From positions 11,484,931-11,548,930 of the forward strand of contig CAIIXF020000003.1 of NCBI GenBank assembly GCA_903813345.2: a stretch of 64,000 nucleotides of DNA, given 5' to 3'. Every line of letters begins with the position of its first letter. Position 1 is the first letter of the stretch. This document shows, in pieces, positions 35,880 to 48,496 of this stretch. Made by a program: the position numbers and the translations under genes. Under the pieces are notes generated by a model. That model worked only from the letters and a program-made list of their open reading frames with translations, had not been told where the DNA came from and made no database searches. The DNA is from Owenia fusiformis. Lineage: Eukaryota; Annelida; Polychaeta; Sabellida; Oweniidae.

Positions 35880-36325
35880 ATTTTGGGCCAAAGTATCCAC
35901 CGCCGGGAGAAAAATTATGACCCAAGTCTTAAGATTTTACAATTTTGTAAAGGTAAAGGACCCTATCTTCTGAGAACACACTAAACTGTGCATCTGTCTG
36001 TGTGAAGGTGCCTCTCCACTACTTCATCAAGTGCTTGGTTCCCCAAGAATACATAATTGTTAGAGTTTACCAGTGCGTCAAGTTCGAAATGGACTTCATT
36101 TGAATAACAGACCAGCTCAAACAGCCCGAAAGTGGCCATCTGTGGCATGTTGCTTGGAATGCAGAAATATTGTGACTATCAGTCCGATGGTCATGAAATA
36201 TGGTAGGTTGGTAGGAAATTAAATGATGTACAAATGCGTAAAATATCAGGGAGTTATTTTTAAGAATGACAAAGATAATAGTAAAAACTAGGGTTGCCGT
36301 TTTTTTGACCACCCTGTATTTCAAT
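35880..36325 (-). pseudogene. Mariner/IS630-type transposase remnant with one terminal repeat
   Basis: From 36325 leftward, the element end reads TACAGGGTGGTCAAAAAAAC, a typical Tc1/mariner-like terminus. Inside, the minus strand reads SNEVHFELDALVNSN and ERHLHTDRCTV, then CVLRR. This fits the second catalytic-Asp region of invertebrate DDE transposases of the (S/D)EAHFHL.G.VNKQN...H.RPLH..KVTVWC type. Here TGG (Trp) has become TAG and the helix-turn-helix part is missing. It is a decayed, internally deleted copy. Confidence 0.6.
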
Positions 36326-36329
36326 GCTT

Positions 36330-38640
36330 CATTCGGACCCGAAGTATCATTCGACTTCAAATGTATGATTCCCGTTATTACTTAAATTATATAATATGTA
36401 TATCATTCGGGCTTCAACACGGAGCAATACAATTGAATTCCTCTTTTGTACTGCACTAGCTTGTATCCTCACCACTCATTCGTTTTTCTGTGAAACCATA
36501 GTTTTTGTTTCGTGATGGGCTGGTTGCAAGATGAGTGTGACGCATTTGTACTTCGCTTTCCTGAAACAATAGAATGTAGTCAAAACATGCCCCGGCGATC
36601 GTGCTTGAAAATATTAAACAGGTGGTAAACAAACAAAGGACCGAGTGTGTTGTATGAATTGTTGTCAACACTCTTAACAGAACTACTGGAGCAATCATTT
36701 TCATTAATATTTTAACAGACTAAAATGATTCAAAGTAAGGCTAAATTTAAGAAAAAAATCATACAAAATGCCAACGTGAATCATGTATTTGATATTCATA
36801 TAAATCGGAGCACGTCAGATTGAAATGATTGAAACCTGCTGTTTGTAAAAATACACTCCAGTTTTTAGTTTAAGATCATAGGCTGACATATGGGTTATGA
36901 GTGAAATTATGGCACAGTGTATGGTATTCATTTTGAAAATTTTTGCAAACTCAAGTAATAGGTTCCTAAACTGATGATGATTATTAGATATTGCAATGAA
37001 AAAGTATTCGTTAATGATATCACTGGTTTTGATCAAAGCCTTTGCAAATATGAATAAATACTTTTTAAACGACAAACTACTTAATGACTGCTGGTTTTCT
37101 AATAAATATACTTACCATTGTTTATCCACATATAAGCTCATTAAAACAATAACAAAGTCTGTCAATTTCTTCTCTTTGCATAAGGATTCGGATGTAAATG
37201 ATTCAATTCTTCGCACCAGTCTCTCCCAACTAGATTTACGTTTTTAGGCTTTTAATGAGGAATGCTTTTCAGGTCATATTAAGCTGTTTTTATAAGAGCC
37301 TTAATCTGTCATGGTCGAAACATGTCAACGCTATAGGCCAATGGTTCGTGTTATGTTTATTAACATTTGTAAGTAAATCAGCTGCTTGATTTAATATTGC
37401 CAACTCTAGATGTATGCAGAGTTTGACCTGAAAAATCATTAAATTGTTGTTCAAATTATCCGAAAGTGTCCTAGACTTGGTTCAATCTACAAGTTGCAGA
37501 TAACATCCTCAAGTTAGCGCATCTACAAGAAGTTTCCTAAAATTATCTCTGTGTTTCATACGTGTTTATGTTTATCGAGGTGCAATATAATCGCTTTGAT
37601 TACTCAAGGGCTCTCATACTCCCAAACTGTATTGTCGGCCAATGCGGCAGTTGCAGAAGGTAAAATGCAGAACAGAAGTTTTAGGGTCTGTGCCTAGTCG
37701 GAGTTTGGACTTCCTTGAAACATTTGTTGAGTTGTATTGATTGACAAACTAAGAGCAAGTTTGTCAGTAAAATCCGTTTTAAACTAGCAAGTATTGTTCA
37801 CAAATGGTGACCGCGACCTTGTACTTATGAGTGGTCCTATATGCGGTGCTGTATAAATGAACATTTATTTAGTGGCTTAAGGTTCACGATGCGTAAAGCC
37901 AAGCGTTGTTGTCTGGCTTCTCTTTAGAAATAAACATATGCATCGCAAACTGGCTATACCTTTTTGATTCACCATCAAAATCTCATACAAACTGCACTTA
38001 ACTTTGAAACGTCGGTTGAATGATATTCCTTGCATGCACCTGTCCTCCATGTTTGATCACTTTTTATGATGTCAAGTATGTTCCTTGATTTGTACCGACT
38101 CCTAAGAAACAACCAGTATTAGTGAGTATGGGGAAATTTATCTTGTACAGCCTTTTATTACAATGCATCCTCAGAACACAGGCCTATGGCTCCAAAATCC
38201 AGAATATCTTCAGATCTTCGTACGAGTAACAAGTTCAGTAGCATTGTGTTCGGAGGATGTATACATGTCATTATTGATTTTCTTTTGCCCTATTAAAATG
38301 ATGTAACATATGAAAAAATATCAAAGATTAAGTGTATGAATTGTTTTTATAACTATGTGACGTCTTCTCAATATACTAAAAAGGGGCATCCCACTTTTAG
38401 CATATCTCATTTGGATTGCATCTGGTTTATTCAGCGTGTTGTTTATGCGAGGACTTTGGCAAGCTTCATTGCCGACCTTGCAGAAACCATTTACCTCTAC
38501 ATGAATTGCAATATGTATCATATATCAATTTTCGAAATGTAGAGTTTCGATTAGAGTAAGAAACAGACGTGGGGTCATTATTTTGAATTATAAATATTAA
38601 ATTCAGAAGTTTGGTCAGGCAATGCTATTATTTTCATAAA
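36330..38640. other. No gene seen
   Basis: AT-rich sequence. ORFs of up to 86 codons on both strands show no recognisable features. Confidence 0.4.
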
Positions 38641-38649
38641 ATACTAAGC

Positions 38650-39280
38650 AACTATTTCATTCTATGGAGGGCAATACCTGTTCATCTTTCAATGATTTTT
38701 GCAGCATGTATTGCCCGCAGCCCGGAGGGCGAGGGAAATACATGCTGCAAAAATCATTGAAAGTGCAACAGGTATTGCCCGAACATAGAATGAAATATTT
38801 GTTTTATTATATCATTGCTAGACATTCGCTTACTTTGCAGACTGGCACTCTTGTAATATTCCCCATCCTTCGTTCGCAGTTCCCCAAAAAATCCTCTAAA
38901 ATTCCATCCAGAACGATTTTATCGATAGATTTAACGTGTATTTCGTCCACATAACACTTGAAAATGTTCTAAGACATTAGATGTCATTCCGTTGATATAA
39001 TGGTGTTTTTAGAATGCACATCCCTCAAGATGTCGTTCTTTTCATCGGAATTCAGACTTTTAAATCTTTTTCCGTCTGCCATTTCGATGCACGTCACAAC
39101 TGTACTGGACGAAACGGGACGATTCAGAATTCCCGGGCGGGCAATACGCCGGGCAATACGTCTTTTATAATTCCAAAATTAAGGGAGCTGTGAAATACGC
39201 TTTGGTATTTTTGATCACATGGTACTGAATCAGCCAATCAAAGGACACAAATTCTAGCAATGATATAATAATATTAATTA
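38650..39280 (+). mobile_element. Foldback element, copy 2, carrying a decayed coding segment
   Basis: A ~62-bp hairpin (38658-38720 / 38731-38792) with arms about 90% complementary is followed by TTATATCATTGCTAGACATTC. A 240-bp coding remnant comes next, then a shared tail (ACTGGACGAAACGGGAC, AATACGCCGGGCAATACG, GGGAGCTGTGAAATACG, GCCAATCAAAG). The motif AGCAATGATATAATA lies at both the hairpin side and the far end. Copy 1 lies 3.5 kb away in opposite orientation. Confidence 0.75.
38821..39082 (-). pseudogene. Frameshifted Crypton/ZMYM/QRICH1-type N-terminal domain remnant
   Basis: An ATG at 39082 opens MADGKRFKSLNSDEK, then NDILRDVHSKNT, then a stop. A shift leads to FKCYVDEIHVKSIDK and ILEDFLGNCERR, and a further shift leads to DGEYYKSASLQSKR. 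Order and spacing match the helical domain before the recombinase-like domain in Crypton-derived proteins (RF..L...EI..L...KDS.NT... / F...R..DG..YKK.SL.SIR). At least two frameshifts and a stop make it non-functional. Confidence 0.6.
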
Positions 39281-39601
39281 TTGCAGCAGAAAAATGGAAA
39301 TTTCACGAATGGGTATATTTATGTTATGTTTAAGGTTTGAGCATTCGTCCCGTTATTCTCGACTTATTTATATTTTTGGAATGGAGTTTGGACTGTGTTA
39401 AAATCTTCTCACATTCGACTGTTTTCTTTTCAAAATTCATATTTGCAAGTTAATCAAATAATATGTAGAGATTTCGTTCATACACGAAAGCATAACTTAT
39501 ATAGCTATAACGTTATAATTATAACTTGTGAATATACAAGATGCGAATAGAAATACTCTTTAGGATGTAACTAACATGGTCTCCAAAAGTCTACCTCCAT
39601 A

Positions 39602-40420
39602 CCACAAGTATAGAAATATGGTTTCGAAAATTGTTTATCAACTTTGATATTTTTTAAATGTGACTTCTAGTTCGGGGATAACACAACTAAATGCTATAAC
39701 ATGCGTATTCCCATACAAACGATCTGTCTTCCAGAGAAAACTAAGATTTGTGGACATGTTTTGATATCATGCCATCATACCCGAGTATGTCCTCTGTCAA
39801 GTTTAAGAGTGTACTATCCTTACTCTTTTGTTTATTTCGTGGTATGACGAAAGTAGTTCTATTAAAAACCTGTTTGGGGACTTCAATGGTATACTACAGC
39901 ACCATCTTTGGATAGAATACTCTAATTTGCAGGCATATATGAATAACTTGGAAACATGTGAGCATAACAGTGAACGGTAAAATCTTTGAAATTATTTTCT
40001 GCTGATGAATGACCTTGGAAGTGGTGAATTGGTCAATGTACACAAATATGATGACGTTTTGGTACTCCTACTATGTAAGAGAGCAGAACTTCTGATTTTT
40101 GTGGGATATTCTTGTTGAAATCTTTTGACATGAAGGTGAGATGTCGCTGTATTTCTCTGAAATTCTTTGAAAATCGATGGGCTGCGATTTGAGAAATTCT
40201 AATTTGAACTTTGTCAATTGAACATGCATCCTAATGGTACAAAAAGTAAGGAGAGTTCTACCGAATCAAAACTTGTCATTAATTTTTTCGTTTTTTTATA
40301 ACCCGTAACTTTTTGTGATTTTGCAATGGGGAATCAACAAGAACTACATAGTCACATTTTCGAAAGAATTAAATGTTCAAAGTTTTTAAACATTTCTAGA
40401 TGGCATTTTTAGCGTCTTTT
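39602..40420. repeat. Dispersed repeat, copies 3 (direct) and 4 (inverted)
   Basis: At 39602-39685, ATGGTTTCGAAAATTGTTTA and GTGACTTCTAGTTCGGGG match the copies at 22.1 and 33.1 kb. At 40300-40420 the same words appear on the other strand in more diverged form. The DNA between is unique and AT-rich. Confidence 0.6.
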
Positions 40421-41480
40421 TCATATTTTTAATTTCATGTTTGAAATTTCAATTTTCTTGTCAACCATTTTTTCAATTCTATGTTTGACAATCAATATTT
40501 CTTGTTTGATATTACACTTTTTAATTCAAAGTTTTTATTCAGTTTTAGTGGTGTTGTTTAAAAATAAATCTTTAGTATTTGATTGATATTCTAAATGAGC
40601 AATTACACGTCTATCAAACTGCGAAAAACAGCTTGGAAAAGGGAAAATTAAACATCAAAGACCATAAGAAAAATGTATATATGTTTTTCTAATTTGAAGT
40701 TATCAACATTTACTTTGAATTTTTTTCCTTATTCCTTATTTGATGTTTTTGAAAAATTGCTTTGATTTTAGATTTTTTAATTTTAAACATATTTCCTTAT
40801 TTGATGTTTTAAATATATATATTTCCTTTGTTTAACTCCGGACTCTCCAAATTAAGTTCGGACTTACCGCCAGTGTACATGCAAGAATGCTTTGTAACCT
40901 CGTTTTGAATTACGCGATTCATAGTCCGCGGATGTGCCCTCGTTTTGATTCCCCATCGTGATATATATTTATGTCATCAAATTATTATTTTTTCGAATAC
41001 TATGTTCTCAATTCCCAACTACGTATACGTTCGTCAGAAAATAAGAAATTACGCCAATGAAGAATTTATTATACACTTGTCACTGGTATTTTGTATACTA
41101 GCTTTTTGTATGTCTATTTACAAATTCGTTACAATGAAACGAAATGTACACAAACGCATAAAACGGTGTTTAATGACATGAGTCCCATTAAACTACAGTT
41201 TTTTTGTTTAAAAAAGAATGACAACAATCGGGTGAATTTCATATTGACTTTATGCGAAATTTGCAATTCAATAAAAACCTTTATACTTATTGTTGGCTTA
41301 GGATTTCATGAACTACCAACATGTGTATACGATCTGATCAGTTAATTACTGAGGCATTCTACTAATGATAATATATATACAACTGTATATCCGTACTAAT
41401 TACTGTTGTAGTTAACAATGCCGTGATCATTTAAATAACTGTTTTGAAATAATTTTAATTGTTAAACAGTATTGTGGACG
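40421..41480. other. Spacer upstream of galaxin gene A
   Basis: AT-rich with no recognisable coding; two 78-84 codon ORFs at 40945-41345 have no features I can support. Confidence 0.4.
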
Positions 41481-41486
41481 ATAATG

Positions 41487-41494
41487 TATAAAAG
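41487..41494 (+). promoter_or_regulatory. TATA box of galaxin gene A
   Basis: TATAAAAG inside GACGATAATGTATAAAAG, 69 bp before the final ATG. The words GATAATGTATAAAA are kept at the same place before genes B and C, although the flanks of A and B have diverged. Confidence 0.65.
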
Positions 41495-41562
41495 TGAAAT
41501 AAAACACATGTATTGCCTCATTACTACACGTGTCTCAGGACGCTCGGGCCACGATACTTAGC

Positions 41563-44500
41563 ATGAGGAAACTTCTTTTACTAAGCCTTTTGGGGTATGT
41601 GATATCGTTAGTTTAATTTTAATTGAGATGCCGGGTTTACTAGGCTCAGTTAATGGCTCTTATAAGCACATATAAATATTTTTAACATTCATAATTGTTG
41701 CTTTAGTAGGAAACACATCTTTCTATTGGACTTATTTATATTATAACATGGTTAATGCAATATCAAATATGTCATATTCTGATTGTTTCGAACGGCTCGC
41801 AATTAGACCATCAAGACTGAAGAAACGGGAATTCAAAAGTTCAAATGAGGTCAAAACTTGATTAGGTAAACCCAGGGGAGGGGGGGGGGGGGTCGAGTAT
41901 TTTTTAGTATTCGTAGAATATTGAAATTGAAGGAAATCATATGTGATTGCAATTTGAGAAATTATGTAGTCGAATTTCATGGCATTATACGTTAAAATAA
42001 TAATTACTTTGTTTGATAATTATTTTGACTTTTGACTTTGTTTTAATGGCGTTTTTAAATGTGGTGAAACAAGTTTTCGCCTAACACATCCATCGGGACC
42101 GAATGGTAAATATGTTTTATAAAAAATAGTACGTGATTAGACAGTTTGATATGTCAAGAGAACTAGGCCGCTTTTGATCTTTTACTCTTTTACTGTAGTA
42201 TTGTAATGAAGCGAGTATGAAATTAAAATAGACTTTTGGTTTTCTGTTTGTCAATGGGATATTGGAGCCTTGTTTTTCTTCTGATTGGTAACGCCAGATT
42301 TTTTACCAACTGTGTTTTGTAGTGCTTTTTTCTTCCCCCTTTGACACTTATACCTACATAGGTTCTGGATTAATTGAACTGCATCTCAAAGTTTCGACAA
42401 TTTAATCTCCGGTTCAGAGTAGCCAATAATGGAGAGGTTAAGCTAACGATGTTTTTCACAACGTAACCGTGAACGCAAAGTACAAAAATTAACAAAGGAA
42501 TGTATCGAGCGCTCATAGTTTCATGCGCGCTTAGTCTACTTCAGATACTCTTTCAGCATCAGAGTTTCGGGTTTAGAACGGGATAATTTGAAATTTGACG
42601 TTGGGTCAACGGGAACCATTTTACTCGTGTCTATTGAACACTATGCTGTCAATTTTGATTTCGATGCACAGTTGAATTCTTGCTGAACACGATGATGTAT
42701 GTCATGCATGATTTAGCGCCAAAAATCTTACGAAACGAGCTCGTTTAAAATATGTATTAGAAAACCAGCTATAAAACCGCATCAATGACATACTATAGAA
42801 TCATTACACGCTATGGTGTAGTCTAAACAAACACTGGATTTGAACGGCTATTTATATGAGAAGGCTACATGAATTTGTATATGGTCAAGTGATACGTACA
42901 GGTTTAGTTTCGATTATATATGCAAAGCTTAACCTCTCCAATGACAGAATGGGTGCCGCAACAAAAAGGACGGGGATTAAATTGTGTCGATTGCATTAGG
43001 TTAAATAGTTAAATACAGGTACTGTAATTATCATATACACATTTACATTTGATAGCTTGTGTTTGGTACAACACATATCGGCTGGAGGTAGGAAAAAGAA
43101 TAGAAATAAAAAAAATCGCAACAAAACAACAACAACCGAGGCACCCGGTGATGGTGATGATACAGGCTTCCGAGGAGGATTCGGGGGATACCCTGGAGGA
43201 GGTGGGGAATACGGCGGCGGATTCAATCCAGACTTTGATGGCGACGGCAGGGGAAGTGACGGATGTGGAGCTGGTGGTTGCGGATCTGACACAAGTATTA
43301 CAACAACTACCCAACGACCCAATGTTAGTGATGTTGATGAACAAGGGCTGCCAATTCCTGATCCAAAGGAGGACACCACATCATCGGAGGAAGCTCCTCG
43401 GACTTTAGATGAATGTAAGCATCTTGTGTTACTGGTATACTCCTAACGTGTAGGCCAGAGCGACATGTCCAGGCATGGTTTCCCAGGGGTGACAGTCCCT
43501 TTCTCGTACATGTTAACATATCGCTTTATATCTAAGCCTAAATACAAAGCGTCAGCAGGACTCATACAAAATATGGAGGCAGGATAACTATATGCCTTTA
43601 TTACTTATTGATCTACAGTAGCTATATCTGTGTGTCACCAATTCTTTGCCATTGTAGTTTCGATTGGACCTGAAGAAGATGGCATTACATCAGCCCAGAG
43701 TGCAAAAGTTTACTCCATCCCTCCTCCTGGGTTTGACGGGTCGGATAGCAAGGCTGACGATGCTCCAGCTGAAATGAAATCTTTAACTAATGATGTGAAA
43801 ACAATAACTGAGAATAATGTTTTGGAAAGAAATTCGATCGGTAAGTCTTCATAATAATTGAATTACAATTGGTGCAGCAATAACATCTGCAAAATTGTAT
43901 GAAACATTTGCAATTCCTTCCATGACACACTAATGTAATTCCATATTCGTCAAATGCGATATCACAGATGGAAACTGTACAGCGTAAGGTAGGAAGGAGG
44001 ATTCCGCTTTTGCAGAGTGCCCGTTGCATACGAACCCCTCGATTGGTGGGGAATGGAATACAGAGTTAATTAATGTTTATATGGATGCTCCAAAACCTGC
44101 CAATGGCTAATATATACAAACTGGTGATGATTTTTAGAATGACAGTTATGGAATTTAAAATTGCTTGTATACGAATGACCTCTCCAATTGCATATATATA
44201 TTCAATTTGAACTCTTGTAAGAAATGGAATAGGTCAAATTATAACCTACAGTGTACTCTTAGTGGTAAAAAGGAACCTGAAACAATGGATCATTTCCTGT
44301 TTCAATGTGATGCATTCAGCTTTGAGCGTCTGCAAATGAACAATACACATCATGGAACATTTGATAACGATTATAACATAATTTAATATTATGAATGTTG
44401 CTTTGACGTGGTAGGTCAATGTAACAAGAAGGGGGTAGTGTAGCTTCATTTAATATTACAAATGTTGATTTGACGTGGTAGGTCAATGTAACAAGAAGAG

Positions 44501-47500
44501 GGTAGTTAAGCTTCATTTAACAATAAATCAGAAACAGTTACAATAAACATAGTAGTATTATAACCAAACCAAAGTTCCTCCATTTTGCTAATTTGACACA
44601 ACGTCAAAGTAAGCAGTTATGGAATAGTAATGAAATTGAAATAACTTAACTACAATATACTATAGAAGAGAGATGATATACGACAATATGATATTTAAAA
44701 CAATATGACAACACATACCAACACCTAGATATATAAAATATGCATTCGACAGATCGATGCATTACACCATGCAAATGTGATAATATATTCGGTTGAAACA
44801 CTTTTTATGTCCCCACCACATAGTGTGGGGCCATATTGTCGGCCTAGGCGCGTCCGTCCGTCTGTCCGTCTGTCTGTCTGTCTGTCCGTCTGTCTGTCCG
44901 TCCGTACGTCCGGCAGTTTTCTCAAAAACCGCTACAGATATCACCTTCAAATTTTCAGGGATAACTTATGAGTGCATACAGATGTGGTACCTACTCGATA
45001 CCTACTTCCTGTCGGCCATTTTGAAGTCAAATGCTAAATTCTTTGTCTGCAAACTTTAAGAAAAACGGCTTCACAGTTGCTTTTAAAACTTTATCATCTT
45101 GTTCAGCTCACTTCATTCTAGATCTGATTAGGTTTTGGACCTGTTAGCTCAATCATGTCAGCCATTTTGAATGTTTTAAGAAAAGTTACAGCACGATAAT
45201 ACTTTTGTATCATATTGAATGGTGTTTTTCAGTTTTCATACTTTAACTATTTAGTAGCTTTATAAATAATATCAGGTGTACCTTGTTGTAAAAGCCTATG
45301 TTATTGTTAACAGTAGTTATATGTGATAATTTTGTAAAAAGAAATCAGCAAAAACTCATAATCACTTTTTTATTGTCGGCCATTTTGGATTTTTCCGTCC
45401 TAAAATCTTGTCTGTAAAGTCTTGTCTACGCGTTTTCAGGTGAACCGTTTGGTAGATTAATTTCAAATTTTCAGGGATGATTTTTAGTATGAGAATCTAG
45501 ATCTGATTAGTTTTTGGGCATTCTGGGTAAATGTCAAGGCAGCCATTTTGGATTTTCCGTCCTAAAATCTTGTCTACGCATTTTCAGGTGAACCGTTTGG
45601 TAGATCAATTTCAAATTTTCAGGGATGATTCTCAGTGCATTCTGGATAAATGTCAAGGCAGCCATTTTGGATTTTCTGTCCTCAAATCTTGTCTGTAAAG
45701 TCTTGTTTACATGTTTTCTGGTTTACTGTGTGACGGATCAATTTCAAATTTTCAGGGGTGGTTTTTAGTATGAAAATCTAGAACTGACTAATTTTTGGGC
45801 ATTCTGGGTAAATTTTAAGGTGGCCATTTTGGATTTTCCGTCCTCAAATTGTGTCGGTAAAGTCTTGTCTACTCATTTTTAGGATAACCATTTGACGGGA
45901 TCACCCATAGGTGGGCACATTTTGTACACATTTGTGTTCTTGTTTAAATCAGCAATTGATTAATTGAACATCTATTTATTTTCATGAAAATATTGAATAA
46001 TCCAAAATGATTGTATTATTTATTATCTAATAATTGAGGTATTGTCAAAAAATTAAATTTATCTATTCTTTTTCAACATGGTCCCGCTGATACTTTGATT
46101 TCACGATTCCTTCAATAGATATTGGTGATGGGCTAACAGCGGACAAAATTGAAAAATCTGATACACCAAGCGAAAACAAGAACGAGGATGCTTCGATGGT
46201 CGGTCGATCAAATTCATTCACAAAAAAGTATTGGTACTATCCCCCCGCACCAGTTCGATGTGCTGGCCAATTATTCGACCCCATACGCTACTTTTGCTGT
46301 TCCGGTAAACTCTACTGGAAAACTTTCTTTTATCGTTATTATTGGTACAGCAGTGTGCCGTATGTAGACGCATGTTGCTGCGGAACGCCGTACAATTCGC
46401 AAATATCATTTTGCTGTAAAGATAGGGTGTACTCGATCGAAAAGATTGGTCGACCAGGCTATATTGGTTGCTGTAACGGCCAAGCATACAACAAAGACAA
46501 GCAGTTGTGCTGTGGTGGAAAACTGTACAACAATGAATATGGATGTAGTTTGCAATGCTGCGGTAGTAAGGCGTACAGTAAGACAAACGGCTTGTGTTGT
46601 AATGATATACTCATACCGCGTAGAGGGAACACTCCAATGTCGTGCTGCGGGAACAGCGTTTACAATCCCCAAACTGAAAAATGCTGCGGAAATTGTGCGA
46701 CAAAATTGGTTTCAGGGGAGGAGTGCTGTGGGGAAGGTATATACAAGCCTGCAACGGAGATATGCTGTGGGGGAAAGGCGTATCCCAAGAGCAGATACAA
46801 TTCGTGTTGCTGGAATCCTCCTAATGGAGTCGGTAGTCGTCCGTACGATAGTCGAAACTATTTATGCTGCGGGAGCAGAGTGTATCGTAAAATATACGGC
46901 ATTGGCACGAAATGTTGTAGCTGCTACATGAATGGGAAATACATTGCAAAGATTTATAACAACGCCAAAAGTCGATGTTGCGGGTGTCGCGTTTACACTA
47001 TGCCCAACCCCAGTTACACAAGTTGTTGTTGCAACTATAAATACTATTACTTCAATCGATACTGCCCGTACTTCCCGTATTACTATTACTTCCCCAGGCC
47101 ATACTATTACCATCACAACTATCCGACATGTAGACTTATAGATCCATCTCAACATTCCTGCTGTAATGGCAATGTATTTGATAAGTTTGGGCCATACGAC
47201 AGATGCTGTAACACTGTACGCTACGATAGAAGATATTACATCTGCTGCAATGGACAAGTGAGAAAGAGAGTGAGCCCAACGACAACAACCTGCTGTGGAA
47301 CAGAGCCGTATAACTACCGTGAAAACACATGTTGTTACAACCAGGTAGACGAATTGCCGTTGCATATATTTTTATTTCTTCATCCTAGAGTAAAAATACC
47401 ATTTCTTTCTTCAAAGCTTAAAATTATGTATTACTGGTTGGAATATTAAGTAATGATGATACATATAGGTTCTCCGAATAACTGATGGCAAACGCTCATG

Positions 47501-48414
47501 TTGTGGATACGAACTATACAACTACAAGACACACAAATGCTGTAATGGTATTGTGATACCCGGTGGGAACAACTATATATGCTGCGGGAACAGAGCGTGG
47601 GACGGCACGCTTTATGGATGTTGCGGCAATGAACCATTTTATAAACCACGTTGGAGTTGCTGTAATGGCATGAAAGTCAAAGGCGGAGGCAATGATGCAA
47701 GGTAAGTAAAACAGAATTTAAAAAATCAAATGCAAAATACGTATGGTGTATCGGCTTAGTCTCTACGCTTAAATGACAGAGGGGTGGCTAGCTTTGCAAC
47801 TGCCAAAGGGAAGGTCGTTATGCATACATATGTGAGAATACGACTTTAATATGTTTGTTATGGTTCAACCCCCACCTATAATGAAAATGTCAAACATGAT
47901 TTAAGGATCAATATTTTGTTATTTTACTAAACCGAATTAAAGGAATAAATCATTCATGATAGTAAAACGTGTGCGAGCCTCACAAGCACAAAATGACCAT
48001 CTGGGGTACCTTATTGAGAGGTAACACATGAAGCAACATCTCAGAAACACATGCCAAATAAACTATTCATAAATATAATCATACTGCTCGTAATTGTGTT
48101 TTCAAAGGTTATCATCATAACGTCTATCTTCCCCTGTTGATTATACCTGACAACATCTCTGGGCCCTAGATATGTTTACTTGTTTCATTAATGTGTAGAT
48201 TGACATAATTAATATGGTTACTAATTGCAGGTGCTGTGGGCTGAAGACGTATAACATAAACACACATTTATGTTGCTGCAGATGCATCCATCCGAAACAG
48301 TCTTCGGACCAGAGTTGTTGCGGCTCCCGCACATATGACAGGCGAAATGAGAAGTGTTGCCGTAACACTGATACGGTTGTCCCATCAAATCAAATGTGTA
48401 TTGCGGGGAGTTAA
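41563..48414 (+). CDS. Galaxin-like secreted di-cysteine repeat protein, gene A (6 exons, 738 aa)
   Basis: Exons 41563-41594, 43056-43414, 43658-43840, 46119-47344, 47469-47701 and 48231-48414 join in phase with no stop. The signal peptide (MRKLLLLSLLGLCLVQHISA) is split by intron 1. Exon 2 encodes a Lys/Asn-rich stretch, then a Gly-rich run (GGFGGYPGGGGEYGGGF), unlike genes B and C. Exon 3 is acidic (PPPGFDGSDSKADDAPAE). Exons 4-6 carry about 30 CC pairs, mostly CCGGKLY-, CCNGQAY- or CCGSRVY-like, spaced 10-25 residues apart, plus a Tyr/Pro-rich patch. This is the galaxin pattern, known from coral skeletal matrix and galaxin-like proteins of other calcifiers. It is much longer than coral galaxin. 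Exons 4-6 are almost identical to gene B, while exons 1-3 are not, so the gene is a hybrid. The matrix role is inferred. Confidence 0.88.
42409..42955. repeat. Inverted repeat pair in intron 1 of gene A
   Basis: AATGGAGAGGTTAAGCT near 42428 is inverted as AGCTTAACCTCTCCAATG near 42927, about 480 bp apart. It is possibly a small non-autonomous element; no target duplication seen. Confidence 0.4.
44165..44386 (+). pseudogene. LINE-type reverse transcriptase C-terminal remnant
   Basis: The frame ends with TNDLSNCIYIFN, then CTLSGKKEPETMDHFLFQC, DAFSFERLQ. This fits the C-terminal LRTGH.LN.YL..(C..C)....ET.EHFLF.C..Y pattern of non-LTR retrotransposon polymerases, with one expected Cys replaced. 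Only ~70 residues remain and upstream sequence is not open. It lies in intron 3 of gene A. Confidence 0.5.
44388..44521. repeat. Tandem duplication of ~68 bp behind the LINE remnant
   Basis: Two copies share TTTGACGTGGTAGGTCAATG, AACAAGAAG and TAGCTTCATTTAA-like ends. Such duplicated 3' tails are common in non-LTR elements. Confidence 0.8.
44800..45920 (+). repeat. Dispersed repeat with (GTCC/GTCT)n microsatellite and ~120-170 bp tandem blocks
   Basis: It begins TTTATGTCCCCACCACA, then GTGTGGGG. A 60-bp GTCC/GTCT microsatellite at 44846-44910 follows. Four imperfect blocks containing GCCATTTTGGATTTTCCGTC, AAATCTTGTCT and TTTCAAATTTTCAGGGATGA run from about 45370 to 45900. I recall this type of repeat as common in mollusc genomes. 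Opposite-orientation relatives lie at 4.1, 48.8 and 56.9 kb. Confidence 0.75.
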
Positions 48415-48490
48415 TTGTTGCTGAATTGAACTGTGTCTGTTGAACCATCACATATTTAACAACAACATGCATGTAAATAGTTCCAATTCA

Positions 48491-48496
48491 AATAAA
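48491..48496 (+). terminator. Poly(A) signal of galaxin gene A
   Basis: AATAAA 77 bp after the stop, conserved at the matching place after gene B. Confidence 0.6.

Noticed and set aside
46932-47141. Second plus-strand frame within galaxin exon 4
   Set aside because: Out of frame with the flanking exons and lacking the CC pattern; the galaxin frame is open throughout and spliced in phase.
46862-47365. Antisense ORFs of 122-204 codons opposite galaxin exon 4 in all three genes
   Set aside because: The TGC/TGT-rich di-cysteine codons read as GCA/ACA on the other strand and remove stops; the same shadows appear at each copy.
47345-47449. Read-through of exon 4 giving an alternative galaxin C-terminus
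   Set aside because: The extension differs in length and sequence in all three genes and starts with a gtagac donor, whereas exon 5 is conserved and in phase.
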